64,000 nt of DNA from Fibrobacterota bacterium (GTDB taxonomy: Bacteria > Fibrobacterota > Chitinivibrionia > Chitinivibrionales > FEN-1185): positions 141,516-205,515 of the forward strand of contig PLWQ01000009.1 in NCBI GenBank assembly GCA_003165595.1, in the 5' to 3' direction. The translations under genes were made by a program, and so were the position numbers. Position 1 is the first letter of the stretch. Each line of letters opens with the position of its first letter. Below the pieces are notes generated by a model that saw only the letters and a list, made by a program, of their open reading frames with translations, had not been told where the DNA came from and did no database searches. Shown here piece by piece: positions 43,915 to 53,300 of the stretch.

Positions 43915-45105
43915 TCAACCGCTGGTCTTTGTCCCACTATACAGCTCGTACTCGTACAGGCGGCACTCGATTGTGCCGTTGAGGAAGGCGGTTTTGCGAC
44001 CGGCCTTGAGCCCGATCTTTTTCACAAGATCAAAATTTCCCGAGAAGACGTAGCCCGTGTATCCCGAGCACCGTTGTTTAAGGAAGTCGCCGATTCCTTT
44101 GTAAAGGATCGGAAGCTGCGCCACATCTCCAAGGCGATACCCGTATTCCGGATTCATGATGACAATGCCGGGACCGGATGGAATCGGAGTCGCGTCGAAA
44201 TCGCAGGTCTCGAACCGTACGCACGAATCGACACCGGCAGCCGTGGCATTCTTTGTGGCGTTTGCAATCGCGCTGGCATCTATATCAGTTGCGATGATTT
44301 CCGCGCCGAGTGCGGTTTTCTCCAGAGAACGAAATCTGGCCAGCACCTTGGAGAAATCATTGCGGTCAAAGGGGATAAGATGCATGAAACCGAAGTTGGC
44401 TCGTATCGTGCCGGGCTTCCTCCCGAGCGCCATGAGCGCAGCTTCAACGGCAAGCGTTCCGCTCCCGCACATGGGATTGACAAAATGTGTTCTTCCCGTC
44501 CATCGTGTGGCACGTATGACTCCGGCGGCCAGACTTTCCTGCATCGGCGCGCCTCCGGGATAGAGCCGGTAACCGCGCCGCGACAGCGCCTCACCGGACG
44601 TGTCGATGTACAGGATACAGAGTTCGTCCTGCCAGTACAAATGCACCACGGCCCCGTCTCTATGTGGCCCGCTATCGCATCGTTTGCCGGTCTTGGACAC
44701 CAGCCTGTCGACAATGGCGTCCTTGCACCTTAGATTTGCATATCGCGTGTCGGTGATTGATGCGGTCTTTACGGTTGAGGTCACCGTAAGTGTCGTGTCG
44801 AGCGGGATGAGCCGCTCCCAGTCCAGAGACGATACCGCAGTATAAAGTTCGTCCGGAGTCGCGCAGGTTTGCGCAAGTACCTGGTACAAAACATGGTGAG
44901 CGGTTGAAAGTGACAGGTTGAGAATGATGCAATCGTGCAGCGTGCCGCGGGTGCGTACCCCGGTATAAAATTGCCCCGATATCGCCATGCCCAGCTCTGC
45001 AATTTCGGACCGCACAGAGTCCGACAATCCTTTTGGGCAGGTAACGAGAATATCCGACGTATCTCGTGCAAAATCGCGCGGAAGCATTCGAAATAATCGC
45101 CTCAT
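43915..45105 (-). CDS. THUMP-domain class I RNA methyltransferase (RlmL-N/YpsC type)
   Basis: 396 residues from ATG 45105. A THUMP RNA-binding domain (about 25-160) is followed by a Rossmann methyltransferase with VNPMCGSGTLAVEAA as SAM motif I and MNPEYGYRLG (Asn about 318) in place of the usual N-P-P-Y, the N2-guanine methylation motif. Relatives modify G2445 of 23S rRNA. The Pro-to-Glu change in motif IV is seen in some family members. The frame is open to 45198, and no strong ribosome site marks either start. Confidence 0.87.
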   Translation of the reverse strand: MRRLFRMLPRDFARDTSDILVTCPKGLSDSVRSEIAELGMAISGQFYTGVRTRGTLHDCIILNLSLSTAHHVLYQVLAQTCATPDELYTAVSSLDWERLIPLDTTLTVTSTVKTASITDTRYANLRCKDAIVDRLVSKTGKRCDSGPHRDGAVVHLYWQDELCILYIDTSGEALSRRGYRLYPGGAPMQESLAAGVIRATRWTGRTHFVNPMCGSGTLAVEAALMALGRKPGTIRANFGFMHLIPFDRNDFSKVLARFRSLEKTALGAEIIATDIDASAIANATKNATAAGVDSCVRFETCDFDATPIPSGPGIVIMNPEYGYRLGDVAQLPILYKGIGDFLKQRCSGYTGYVFSGNFDLVKKIGLKAGRKTAFLNGTIECRLYEYELYSGTKTSG

Positions 45106-45213
45106 GTTGCAGGTATCAAGATTAAGAGGCGAAAAAATACATTGTCGTGAGCCCTCGCAGAACGACTGTTTAGGACCTGTGCGCCGGGCACGTTGCAAAG
45201 CCGAGGGATCACG

Positions 45214-47433
45214 CTATCGCATGGCGGCAGCCAGCGGATGCCAGGATGGTATGGCGCTTTCCACGCGTGGCGGGGATGCCTTGCCAAAAGTGACGATTGT
45301 TGCTCCTTTTATGTCGGACGGAGCGAGGACCGAATCCGTGCACGAAACCGATGTCCCGGAGATGCTCACCGATACACGATTGCGCTCCGGGAAAATGGAG
45401 TCCACGCTACCGGGCATGATAGAAAGAGTGCACGAGGGCGCGGCAACCAAAAGACGCGGCGCATGTACGGTGGTACAACATGCTCCGTATTCACGCGCAA
45501 AGGAAAGAAAGTCGGGGCAGATGGATGCAAAGCTGTCTACCGACATCACCGTGCGGACATGATTATCGCTCAGAACAGGCTCCAAGGATTGAATGGTGTT
45601 GCAGGGATCCTCCGTCAGGAAAATGGCGTTGACCGTTGAACCTGGTGATTGCCTCAGCCACGGTTGAATGATGCGGGAATACGTTGTTTTAGAAATTCCT
45701 TTTCCGTCAAATCCGATTATCCAGACGCTTCGATTGGGCCAGCGCACAGCGGTAAGGTGTGCTTTTTTGACCGAAAACAGCACCATCTGCCCAGGAGAAC
45801 GGTTCATCTGCCAAAGCACGAGCACCGTCGACACTGTCAGGAGAAATCCGCCTGCAATCATCATGTATCGTCGAACAAAACCTTGTTTGACTGCACAGAG
45901 GCCCACGAGAAACCATGCATACGATACATACACTCCGGGAAGGAATTTGGGAAACGCCACCGTAGAGAACTGCAGGCTTGAAATTGAACCCGCACTTCTT
46001 ATCATCACGTCAATGCACAACTCTGCCGCTGCCATGATAAGAGGGACTGCGGCCGGCAAGAAAACCTGGAGAAGAAATCCAGCCATGGAAATCCACATAG
46101 AAACCGACATCAAGGTGATGGCGAACAGGTTGACAATTATTCCCGAGATCGACAGTGTTCCGAAATGATAGGCGATGATGGGCGCAGTCGAAAAGAACGC
46201 TGCGACGGAGATGAAAAGGGGAGAGGCAAGCGGCGAAAGGACTTTCTTGAGCGGGAACATGCCGGAATCGTTCCACAACCGCATAAGCACCGGATAGAGC
46301 GCTCCTATGGCTGCCGTTGCACAAAAGGACAATTGGTACCCCGGCTCAAAAAGCGACAAAGGAGAAAACAGCAGCCACACTATGCCTGCAATGCCGAGCG
46401 AATTGAGCATCCTCGGTCTTCTTTGAAACAAAAAGGAAACCAGCACAACGCTGGTCATGACAACTGCCCTAAACAGCGAAGGGATGGGGCCGATAAATAA
46501 AAGGTACGACCAAACGCAAACGAGTACGATTCCTACCTTCCCACCTTTCGGAATGGGCACCAGGAAAAGAGCCGCGAACAGCGCAGCCGATACAATGGCC
46601 AAGTTGAATCCCGACAGCGCCAGCAGGTGATAGATGCCGGCCCTAAAGAATATCCCTTTCATGCTTTCCGTAAGATCGCTTCTGTCGTTGAGGAAGGAAG
46701 CGACGATAATCGCCCTGTAGTCGCTGTTACGAATTGACAGAGCGGCTTTATACACTGTGGTGCGTGCATACCGGGAAAGCGCATTCCAGAATCCCCGACC
46801 TTCACTACAGACGACAATGGAATCGCAATTGAAACCGCCCCAGGTGTCGTTTGACAAAAGGTAGCTGTAGTTGTCGAAAGCCCCGGGGTTTACCGCCGGC
46901 CGCGGCGGAACATACCGGCCTGCGAGGGTGACTCTCCCCGCGAAGCACGGTTCCTTCCCGCTGCGGCAATCAAGCACTTTATTCCTCAACACTCCTTGCT
47001 GTGTTCCGGAAAAGACCGAATCGCATCGTACCGGAAAAACGAATGCGCCACTGGACAGCACCGGGGAAGACAGTACCGTGCCGGTGAGATAACCGTGTTC
47101 GGTGCCGGATAAAAACGGCCGGGCCGCCGAAAATTCAATACATTGGTGAACGAGCGACAGGCCAGTGACCGCCGCACCGGCGACGAAAAAGGCGGCAAAG
47201 CGCCTGCGGGGCCGTGTCAAAAGAATGCCGCCGCACAGCGATAAAATGATTGCAGCGATGAGAACGGCATTATACAATATCGAAGCAAAATGCTGGGTGC
47301 GCAGGACATAGTATCCGGCAACGATACCGGCCGACAATCCGATCCAACCGACAAGGCCGGGGAGTCGCAGCCAGTCTCCAAAGAGGGGAAACGCTCGCGC
47401 CGTGCGTTTGAAGAATTCGATACCTTTGTACAT
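45214..47433 (-). CDS. comEC: ComEC/Rec2 family DNA uptake channel with degraded C-terminal domain
   Basis: An inner-membrane protein of 739 residues. The N-terminal DUF4131 part (about 25-210) is followed by the Competence domain (about 225-510) with the hallmark FFRAGIYHLLALSGFNLAIV. The C-terminal 190 residues line up with the metallo-beta-lactamase-like nuclease domain of ComEC, but the metal motif HxHxDH reads TEDPCNT (after AIFL), and the first strand has lost DVGQGD (VLFSVKKAHLTAV). It could still be a channel for single-stranded DNA entry but probably not a nuclease. It is divergent from the next gene with only 66 bases between. Confidence 0.88.
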   Translation of the reverse strand: MYKGIEFFKRTARAFPLFGDWLRLPGLVGWIGLSAGIVAGYYVLRTQHFASILYNAVLIAAIILSLCGGILLTRPRRRFAAFFVAGAAVTGLSLVHQCIEFSAARPFLSGTEHGYLTGTVLSSPVLSSGAFVFPVRCDSVFSGTQQGVLRNKVLDCRSGKEPCFAGRVTLAGRYVPPRPAVNPGAFDNYSYLLSNDTWGGFNCDSIVVCSEGRGFWNALSRYARTTVYKAALSIRNSDYRAIIVASFLNDRSDLTESMKGIFFRAGIYHLLALSGFNLAIVSAALFAALFLVPIPKGGKVGIVLVCVWSYLLFIGPIPSLFRAVVMTSVVLVSFLFQRRPRMLNSLGIAGIVWLLFSPLSLFEPGYQLSFCATAAIGALYPVLMRLWNDSGMFPLKKVLSPLASPLFISVAAFFSTAPIIAYHFGTLSISGIIVNLFAITLMSVSMWISMAGFLLQVFLPAAVPLIMAAAELCIDVMIRSAGSISSLQFSTVAFPKFLPGVYVSYAWFLVGLCAVKQGFVRRYMMIAGGFLLTVSTVLVLWQMNRSPGQMVLFSVKKAHLTAVRWPNRSVWIIGFDGKGISKTTYSRIIQPWLRQSPGSTVNAIFLTEDPCNTIQSLEPVLSDNHVRTVMSVDSFASICPDFLSFAREYGACCTTVHAPRLLVAAPSCTLSIMPGSVDSIFPERNRVSVSISGTSVSCTDSVLAPSDIKGATIVTFGKASPPRVESAIPSWHPLAAAMR

Positions 47434-47499
47434 CGAACATCAAAATACGATTTTGGACAAACGACAACTCCACAAAAAAGCAACATTTGGGAAACAACA

Positions 47500-48435
47500 A
47501 TGAGCGCGGTTTCCAAGAAAGACATCTGCATTCTTGTCGTTGACGACGAGAAAGAGATGCGCGAGATGATCGTGGACTATTTGGACAACGAGGGATATAG
47601 TACGCTCGCGGCCGCAAACGGGAGGGAAGCACTCGATGCGGTACTCCCAACCCGCAAGATCGATCTCGTTCTTTCCGACATCAACATGCCGGTGATGAAG
47701 GGCTTCGAATTGCTCAAGGAAGTCCGCGAGAAATACCCTTATATCAAACGGGTGCTTATTACCGCCTACAACGTAGAGGACTATCTCGAACTGGCGATGA
47801 AACATGATGTGGGCAATATTTTCGTCAAGTCGACGCCGTTCAATTTTTATGAATTGTCAACAATGCTTGAGAACCTCATTTCCGGCGACATCTTCGGGGT
47901 GTCCAAGTACTTTGAAAAACCGGTGCTGGAGAAGAAATTCGTCATAAAGAAGGGCAACCGGCTCGACTCATATGCAAACGAAATTGTGGCACACCTTCCC
48001 AATGTGACCGGCGCGAAAAAAGTTGAGCTTGTTCTTATCGAGCTGCTCGCCAATGCCGTCTTCTACGGCATCCGGAAAGAAAGGGCCGACAACAAGGAAG
48101 CATGGGACTACGATTTCGAACTCGCCGACAATGATGCTCCGTGCGTCACGCTTATCGCCGACATGGAGAAATTCGGCATTTCCGTCTTGGACAGGGGAGG
48201 CAGGCTCAGCAAAAATGATGTGCTGTACTGGCTCAACAGGCAGGTGACGCGAGACGGTGCAGGTGTGCCGCTCGGCGTCTACGACTCGCACGGCAGAGGC
48301 TTTTACATTGCGCGCGAATATATAGACAGGCTTATTATCAACATCGACAGGAACATGCGTACCGAAATTATTATGATCAACTATATTTCCCAGAACTACA
48401 CCGGATACAAGCCGCTGTATATCAACGAAATATGA
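47500..48435 (+). CDS. Response regulator fused to an anti-sigma-type ATPase domain
   Basis: 311 residues. The receiver (9-125) is complete: Asp15/Asp16, phospho-acceptor Asp60 (LSDINMPVM), the Thr/Ser region LITAY and Lys110 (FVKSTPF). The C-terminal part (about 145-305) is an HATPase of the RsbW/SpoIIAB type, with N-box ELLANAVFYG (Asn185) and G-box-like SVLDRGGRLS and DSHGRGFYIAREY, and no HisKA helix. Such fusions control partner-switch kinases by phosphorylation. The stop overlaps the start of the pseudouridine synthase. ATG 47500 follows GGGAAAC; the frame is open to 47290. Confidence 0.85.
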   Translation: MSAVSKKDICILVVDDEKEMREMIVDYLDNEGYSTLAAANGREALDAVLPTRKIDLVLSDINMPVMKGFELLKEVREKYPYIKRVLITAYNVEDYLELAMKHDVGNIFVKSTPFNFYELSTMLENLISGDIFGVSKYFEKPVLEKKFVIKKGNRLDSYANEIVAHLPNVTGAKKVELVLIELLANAVFYGIRKERADNKEAWDYDFELADNDAPCVTLIADMEKFGISVLDRGGRLSKNDVLYWLNRQVTRDGAGVPLGVYDSHGRGFYIAREYIDRLIINIDRNMRTEIIMINYISQNYTGYKPLYINEI

Positions 48436-49373
48436 TGCTTACATCGCGAATTACTCAAGGTCACCGGAAGCCTTCGCTTGTCTCCTATCTTTCAAACCGT
48501 TTCACCTATCTTTCCAAAGAAGAATGGCTCAAAAGGATCCAGGATCACAGCGTGCTCGTGAACAATGCACCGTCGCTTCCGGACACGGTGCTCAACTCCG
48601 GGGATATTGTATCGTACGATCTTCCGGAGTTTGCGGAACCGGAAGCCGACACCAATTACAGTATCGTTTACGAAGACGAATGTATCATGGCGGTCGACAA
48701 ACCGGGAAATCTCCTTGTGCACAAGGCGGGCAGGTCGATTACCAAGAACCTCGTCTTTCTCCTGCGCCACTGCTCGGCGAACCCATTGTATGCGTCGGTC
48801 CACGCGGTGAGCAGGCTCGACCGCGAGACATCGGGGCTCGTGCTGTTCGCCAAGAACATGGACTGCCTGAGGCGTCTGCACCGTGACTTTGCGGCAGGCT
48901 CTGTTGCAAAGGAATATCTCGCGGTTGTCCACAACTCTCCCAGGGAGAAATCAATGACGGTGGATCTGCCGATCGGGCAGGACGTTGCCTCGGCGGTAAC
49001 CTACAAATTTGCCGTGGATGCGGCACATGGGAAATGCGCGAGAACCGTGATTGAAACCGTGAGCAGTGTAGGAACATATGCCCTCGTCAGGGCCAGGCCC
49101 TTCACGGGCAGGACGCACCAGATCCGGATCCATTGCGCGGCCATCGGCACTCCGGTGGTGGGCGACAAGCTCTACGGTATGGACGAAGCCGCCTACTTGG
49201 CGTGGCGCAATGACCCGCCGGGAAACTTCCACCTTCTCGAATTCCCCCGCCAGGCGCTCCATTGCCGGACTCTTAGCTTTGAGCACCCTGTGCATCGATC
49301 GCCGCTGACACTCAACGCGCCGCTTCCTCAAGACATGGCGGCATTAATTGACAAATTAGGATTGGCGCTCTAG
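48432..49373 (+). CDS. RluA-family 23S rRNA/tRNA pseudouridine synthase
   Basis: 313 residues: an S4-like RNA-binding N-terminus (about 15-65), then the synthase domain with catalytic Asp130 in VSRLDRETSGLVLFAKN, plus RPFTGRTHQIRIHCAAIGTPVVGD. The target uridine cannot be read. Its ATG overlaps the preceding stop by 4 bases (ATGA). A repeat element follows within 100 bases of the stop. Confidence 0.93.
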   Translation: MMLTSRITQGHRKPSLVSYLSNRFTYLSKEEWLKRIQDHSVLVNNAPSLPDTVLNSGDIVSYDLPEFAEPEADTNYSIVYEDECIMAVDKPGNLLVHKAGRSITKNLVFLLRHCSANPLYASVHAVSRLDRETSGLVLFAKNMDCLRRLHRDFAAGSVAKEYLAVVHNSPREKSMTVDLPIGQDVASAVTYKFAVDAAHGKCARTVIETVSSVGTYALVRARPFTGRTHQIRIHCAAIGTPVVGDKLYGMDEAAYLAWRNDPPGNFHLLEFPRQALHCRTLSFEHPVHRSPLTLNAPLPQDMAALIDKLGLAL

Positions 49374-49466
49374 GCTGTGGTGCAAATGCGATTGCCCGAA
49401 ACAAGGGCTACGTCACCGTATTACGATCGACGGAGGCGGATCCCCAGCAGGGGCAGCAAGACTGCC

Positions 49467-49590
49467 TTGAATCCCAAAGTTTGCGCACTACAGGCTGCTC
49501 ACCGGGGCGTACATCCGGTCCTAGTCGCGGTTCAGGCTGCTTCACTGGAGCCTAAATCCGGTTGTAATCGAGGTCCCCGAAGCTTGTGCT
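49467..49590 (+). repeat. Interspersed element with two tandem 42-bp units
   Basis: The element begins TTGAATCCCAAAGTTTGCG and holds two units of exactly 42 bases, 49491-49532 and 49533-49574. Both start CAGGCTGCT; their later parts have diverged (ACATCCGG versus AAATCCGG, then TCGCGGTT versus TCGAGGT). It ends TCCCCGAAG. The copy at 13863-13935 has one unit in the opposite orientation, and a fragment occurs at 1868. A CCCC-AGCA-GGGG hairpin precedes it (49442-49453). It lies between the convergent rluA-type and rsmI genes. Confidence 0.75.
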
Positions 49591-49600
49591 ACGGGGTTCT

Positions 49601-50308
49601 TTACTCGACCTGTTGTGGCTGATTCGACGCATAGGGCGGGACACGGGTGTTGAACATCACAACCATTTCGCCCTTTGGCGTCTTTTTTGAAAAAACCGCG
49701 ATCAGGGCCTGCGGCGTTCCGCGAAGAAATTCCTCGTGCATCTTAGTGAGTTCCCGAGCAATCACCACCGCCACGTCCCCGAGTATTTCATGCATGTCAT
49801 GGAGAACCTTGAGAATGCGGTATGGGGATTCGTAGAAGACAACAGTTCGAGGCTCCGCCTTCATTTCCTCGAAGAACCGCCGCCTGCGGCCGCTCTTGAC
49901 GGGAAGGAAGTTCTCGAATATAAACCTGTCGGTGGGAAGGCCGCTGCACACAATCGCCGCGATGGCGGCGCAGGCGCCCGGCACAGGCACAACCAGAATT
50001 CCTTCCCGCACCGCTTCCCGCACCAGGTAGAATGCCTCATCGGCGATTCCCGGAGTGCCGGCATCGCAAATGATTGCAACATCGCGGCCATCCTTGATCA
50101 TTGAAATAATGCGAGGAGTCGTCTTCTCCTTGTTGAAATCGTGGAACGCCACGAGGTCGGGAGCCGCTCCAATATGGTTGAGCAGCACCCGCGAGTGTCG
50201 CGTGTCTTCCGCGAGCACGGTGGGAACAGCGGCAAGCACTTGCTTTGCGCGCACGCTGATGTCGTCAAGGTTGCCTATGGGGGTAGACACGACGTAGAGG
50301 GTGGCCAT
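49601..50308 (-). CDS. rsmI: 16S rRNA 2'-O-ribose C1402 methyltransferase
   Basis: 235 residues of the SAM-dependent RsmI family in the tetrapyrrole-methylase fold. Typical blocks are LYVVSTPIGNLDDI, VLAEDTRHSRVLLNH, ICDAGTPGIADE and FYESPYRI. It methylates C1402 of 16S rRNA with RsmH. Its start shares one base with the stop of the C25 protease (TGATG), so it is the last gene of the lpxK-to-rsmI unit. Its 3' end runs to within a few bases of the 49.5 kb repeat. Confidence 0.96.
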   Translation of the reverse strand: MATLYVVSTPIGNLDDISVRAKQVLAAVPTVLAEDTRHSRVLLNHIGAAPDLVAFHDFNKEKTTPRIISMIKDGRDVAIICDAGTPGIADEAFYLVREAVREGILVVPVPGACAAIAAIVCSGLPTDRFIFENFLPVKSGRRRRFFEEMKAEPRTVVFYESPYRILKVLHDMHEILGDVAVVIARELTKMHEEFLRGTPQALIAVFSKKTPKGEMVVMFNTRVPPYASNQPQQVE

Positions 50309-53300
50309 CAGTACCCTTCAAGCTTTGCGATGCGGATAATGGCGGTGGCGCTTTTCGAACCGTTTTTCACCGACAGCTTGGCATAGTATGTTCCGTTTGC
50401 AATGCGGTAGCCTTGGGAAGTTTTCCCATCCCAGGGAACCTCCTGATACCCGATGATCCCGGTGTTGTTCTGCCATGACCAGGCTACCCGGCTTCCTATA
50501 GTGTACACGACAATCGACGCCGACTGCGCCACATCCGTAAGAAGGAAAGCAAAACGGATTGTCTGAATCGTCTTGCCGGAATTGTCTTGCTTTGCCGTAA
50601 AGGGGTTCGGATGGCATGAAAAATTCTTGATAGTGAGGTCTTCGCCGGGCAAGAAGGCGAATGTCGTCACGGCCACGTTGCCCGCGAAATCTTCGGCCAT
50701 CACTGTCAGAGAATCGACATTCGATTCCTTTTTCGGGTATGCCGTGCACGATATCTGAGTCAAATCCGATTGCACGGGGATATGCGACACGAGCGCGGTG
50801 TCGAGGCTTTTCTTGTCGAGCAACACTCTAACGGAAGAGGGGACAATGGCGGAGGCGTCCGAGAGAAACAAGTTGAAGGGCTTACCCTTGGCCGCGTAGT
50901 CCAGAAAGGTGAGGTTGCGACCGTCTACGGATGCCTGAATTTGCGGCGGCTGATTGTCGGAAAGCAATCCGAGAGCAAACGGACCGCTTCTTGTAGCGTG
51001 CATCACGCATTTCATTTTGGCCGAATCTGCAGAACCGGGCTCGCTGCGCCAGGCATTAAGAAGCGAATCGAAGAGCAGCACCCGAAGCCGCGCGGTGGCG
51101 GGGTAGGCGGCAAGACGTTTTGCGGTGGGCAGCGTGCTGTCGCGGGGAGAACGATAGAATGTCCATGCCAGGCTGTCTGCGGCCGAAAGTGCCGGCCGCG
51201 ACCACACAATGAACCGCGACACGGAATCGTCGGAAAGCGGCGTCCAGTACGATTCGGTCCGAAGCGGGTGCTGAAGCGCGATTGTGTCGGCAACAAGGAA
51301 GATGCGGCGCCTGGGTGCAAGCGTTGCCAAAGGAGAAACACATACCGTGTGCCCGGCCGCGCACAGCGTATCGGCGCTTGTGGCCATGTCGGCACGGGCG
51401 AGGCGGACGCTGCGACGCGCGATGTTGTTGTCGCGGGAGATTTCGTCAAACGAACCAGACGGGTTGGCAATTGCTGTTATCTGTAATGTCCCCTGTGTAT
51501 CCGGAAGCGCGACCGAAAAGGGTTTCGTCTTTCCAGGCAGCAGGGAGTCTGAAAAAAGTATCGTCGCTAGCGGCTTTCCCTGCACGGATGAGCCGATGTA
51601 GAACGTCACCCCGAATGGGGGTGCACTGGCATTGCCGCCATTGAGGATTTGACACTGTGCAAACAGGGAGTCGTTGTACCATACAACGTTCACGCCGCTC
51701 GGCGCAAACATAAGATCCGGCCTTCCAAGAATTGTAAATGCATATATGTCGGTGGTGTCTGAAAATCCGTTTCCGATCACCCTGAATTTTACAAGCAGCT
51801 CGTCTCCCACCATGCCGTTAAACGCAATGGGAATCCTTGCGTTGGTTCGCCAGGTACCCGTACTGTCGGCAAACATCGAGATTCCTTGGAAAGACGGATT
51901 CGTCACGTACCGTGGTATCACCGAATAAAGACACAGCACCGCGTCGGCCTTTCGCGAACTGTCGAGTATTTCAATTGTTGTCGAAACGTTTACGCTGTCG
52001 CCATAGTGGACCGGTGCAGGCGAAACTGCTACGTTCCGGAATAGGACCGTACTTTTCGAAAATGTCGAGGAGCCCCGCAGTTCTTGAGAGTCGTTCCAGG
52101 CAAATGCTCTCACGAGGCCGCGGGATGTCTTGAGGGAATCCTTGACGGGACACACGCCACGAATGGAGTCGGAGCGAACGTCCCAGGAAAACTGGTTCCA
52201 GGTGAGAAAATCGGCGCCCAGTGTTACCCTTGCCTGGCCACTCTGAATCGGCGCGCAATATCCTCGCACAGAAAGAGTGTCCTGCGGCCGCATCGCGGTT
52301 TTCCCCACGGTGAGCCGAAGAGAATCCGGAGCAAGCGCCCACGGCAGCGCCGGGTCGCCCAGAAAATTGTATTCCCGGACAAGCGCGGTGAATTCCGTTC
52401 CGAATCTAACGAGCATATTCATCTTCGCGTACGAAAGCAGATCGCCCACGCTCTCAAAGCTCCCGGCTACGGCATTCTGGAGCATAAGTCGATTCATGAT
52501 CAGGTTCCCGCGTTTCGAGGTGTATGCCGAAGCGCCAAAGAAGCCGACGCAACCGTTCTTCTTGACGCGAAGGAATTCTTCCCCCAACGACTGGTAGTCG
52601 ACGCTTTCGAAATCTGCGGTGAGGCATGTAAAGCTGAATACGATCGGCAGCCGCCCGGCGCGGTCCCATTGTCCATTGTAGAGTTTGTCGAGATCGGTAT
52701 AGCTAAAGAACTTACTGTCGGACCACACCAGCCCGCCGCCGTGGCCGTCGAAATTGATGGCGTAGACGCCAGCGTTAATCAACCCGGCCAGGTCTGTGGA
52801 CGCGTTTGACTGGTCGTGATAATAGCGTGATTGCGGATCACCGTCCAGGCGGTACACGTTCATGGCCGGGCCAATGACCTCGGTCTGGGTATTGTCGTTG
52901 AACGCGGTAAAATCGCTTTCCGCGCCGCCGACAAGCAGAAGGTTGTCGTGCCAGGGTCCGGATGCACGTTGCGTCAGGTACCCGACAGTCTTGGACACTA
53001 TGTTCTGCAGCTCGGTCCGGTTTTCGGCGGGGAAACGGCCCACGTTGATATCAGGGAAATCATCGTCACTCAAAAATGCGGCGAAATAGCCGTCGTCCGA
53101 GGCGGGCCCCCAGCCGGGCACGCCGCTGAGATGCGTGGGGACGATATTGCGACCGCGGTTGACTTTGTCGAGGTCGTAGGAGGTGTCGCCGCCGAGCAGA
53201 AGATAGCGGGGGTGTTTTGTGGCCGACAGCGAGAAAACGTACCGGAGAAACGTTCGAATGGCTTCCGGGTCCGCAATGCCGCCGGAAAAGGCGTTATAGA

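Noticed and set aside
43846-44733. Open frame of 295 codons on the plus strand
   Set aside because: It lies wholly opposite the THUMP methyltransferase, which has all family motifs; this is an antisense shadow.
49467-49590. CRISPR array
   Set aside because: Only two directly adjoining 42-base units without spacers; no cas genes.
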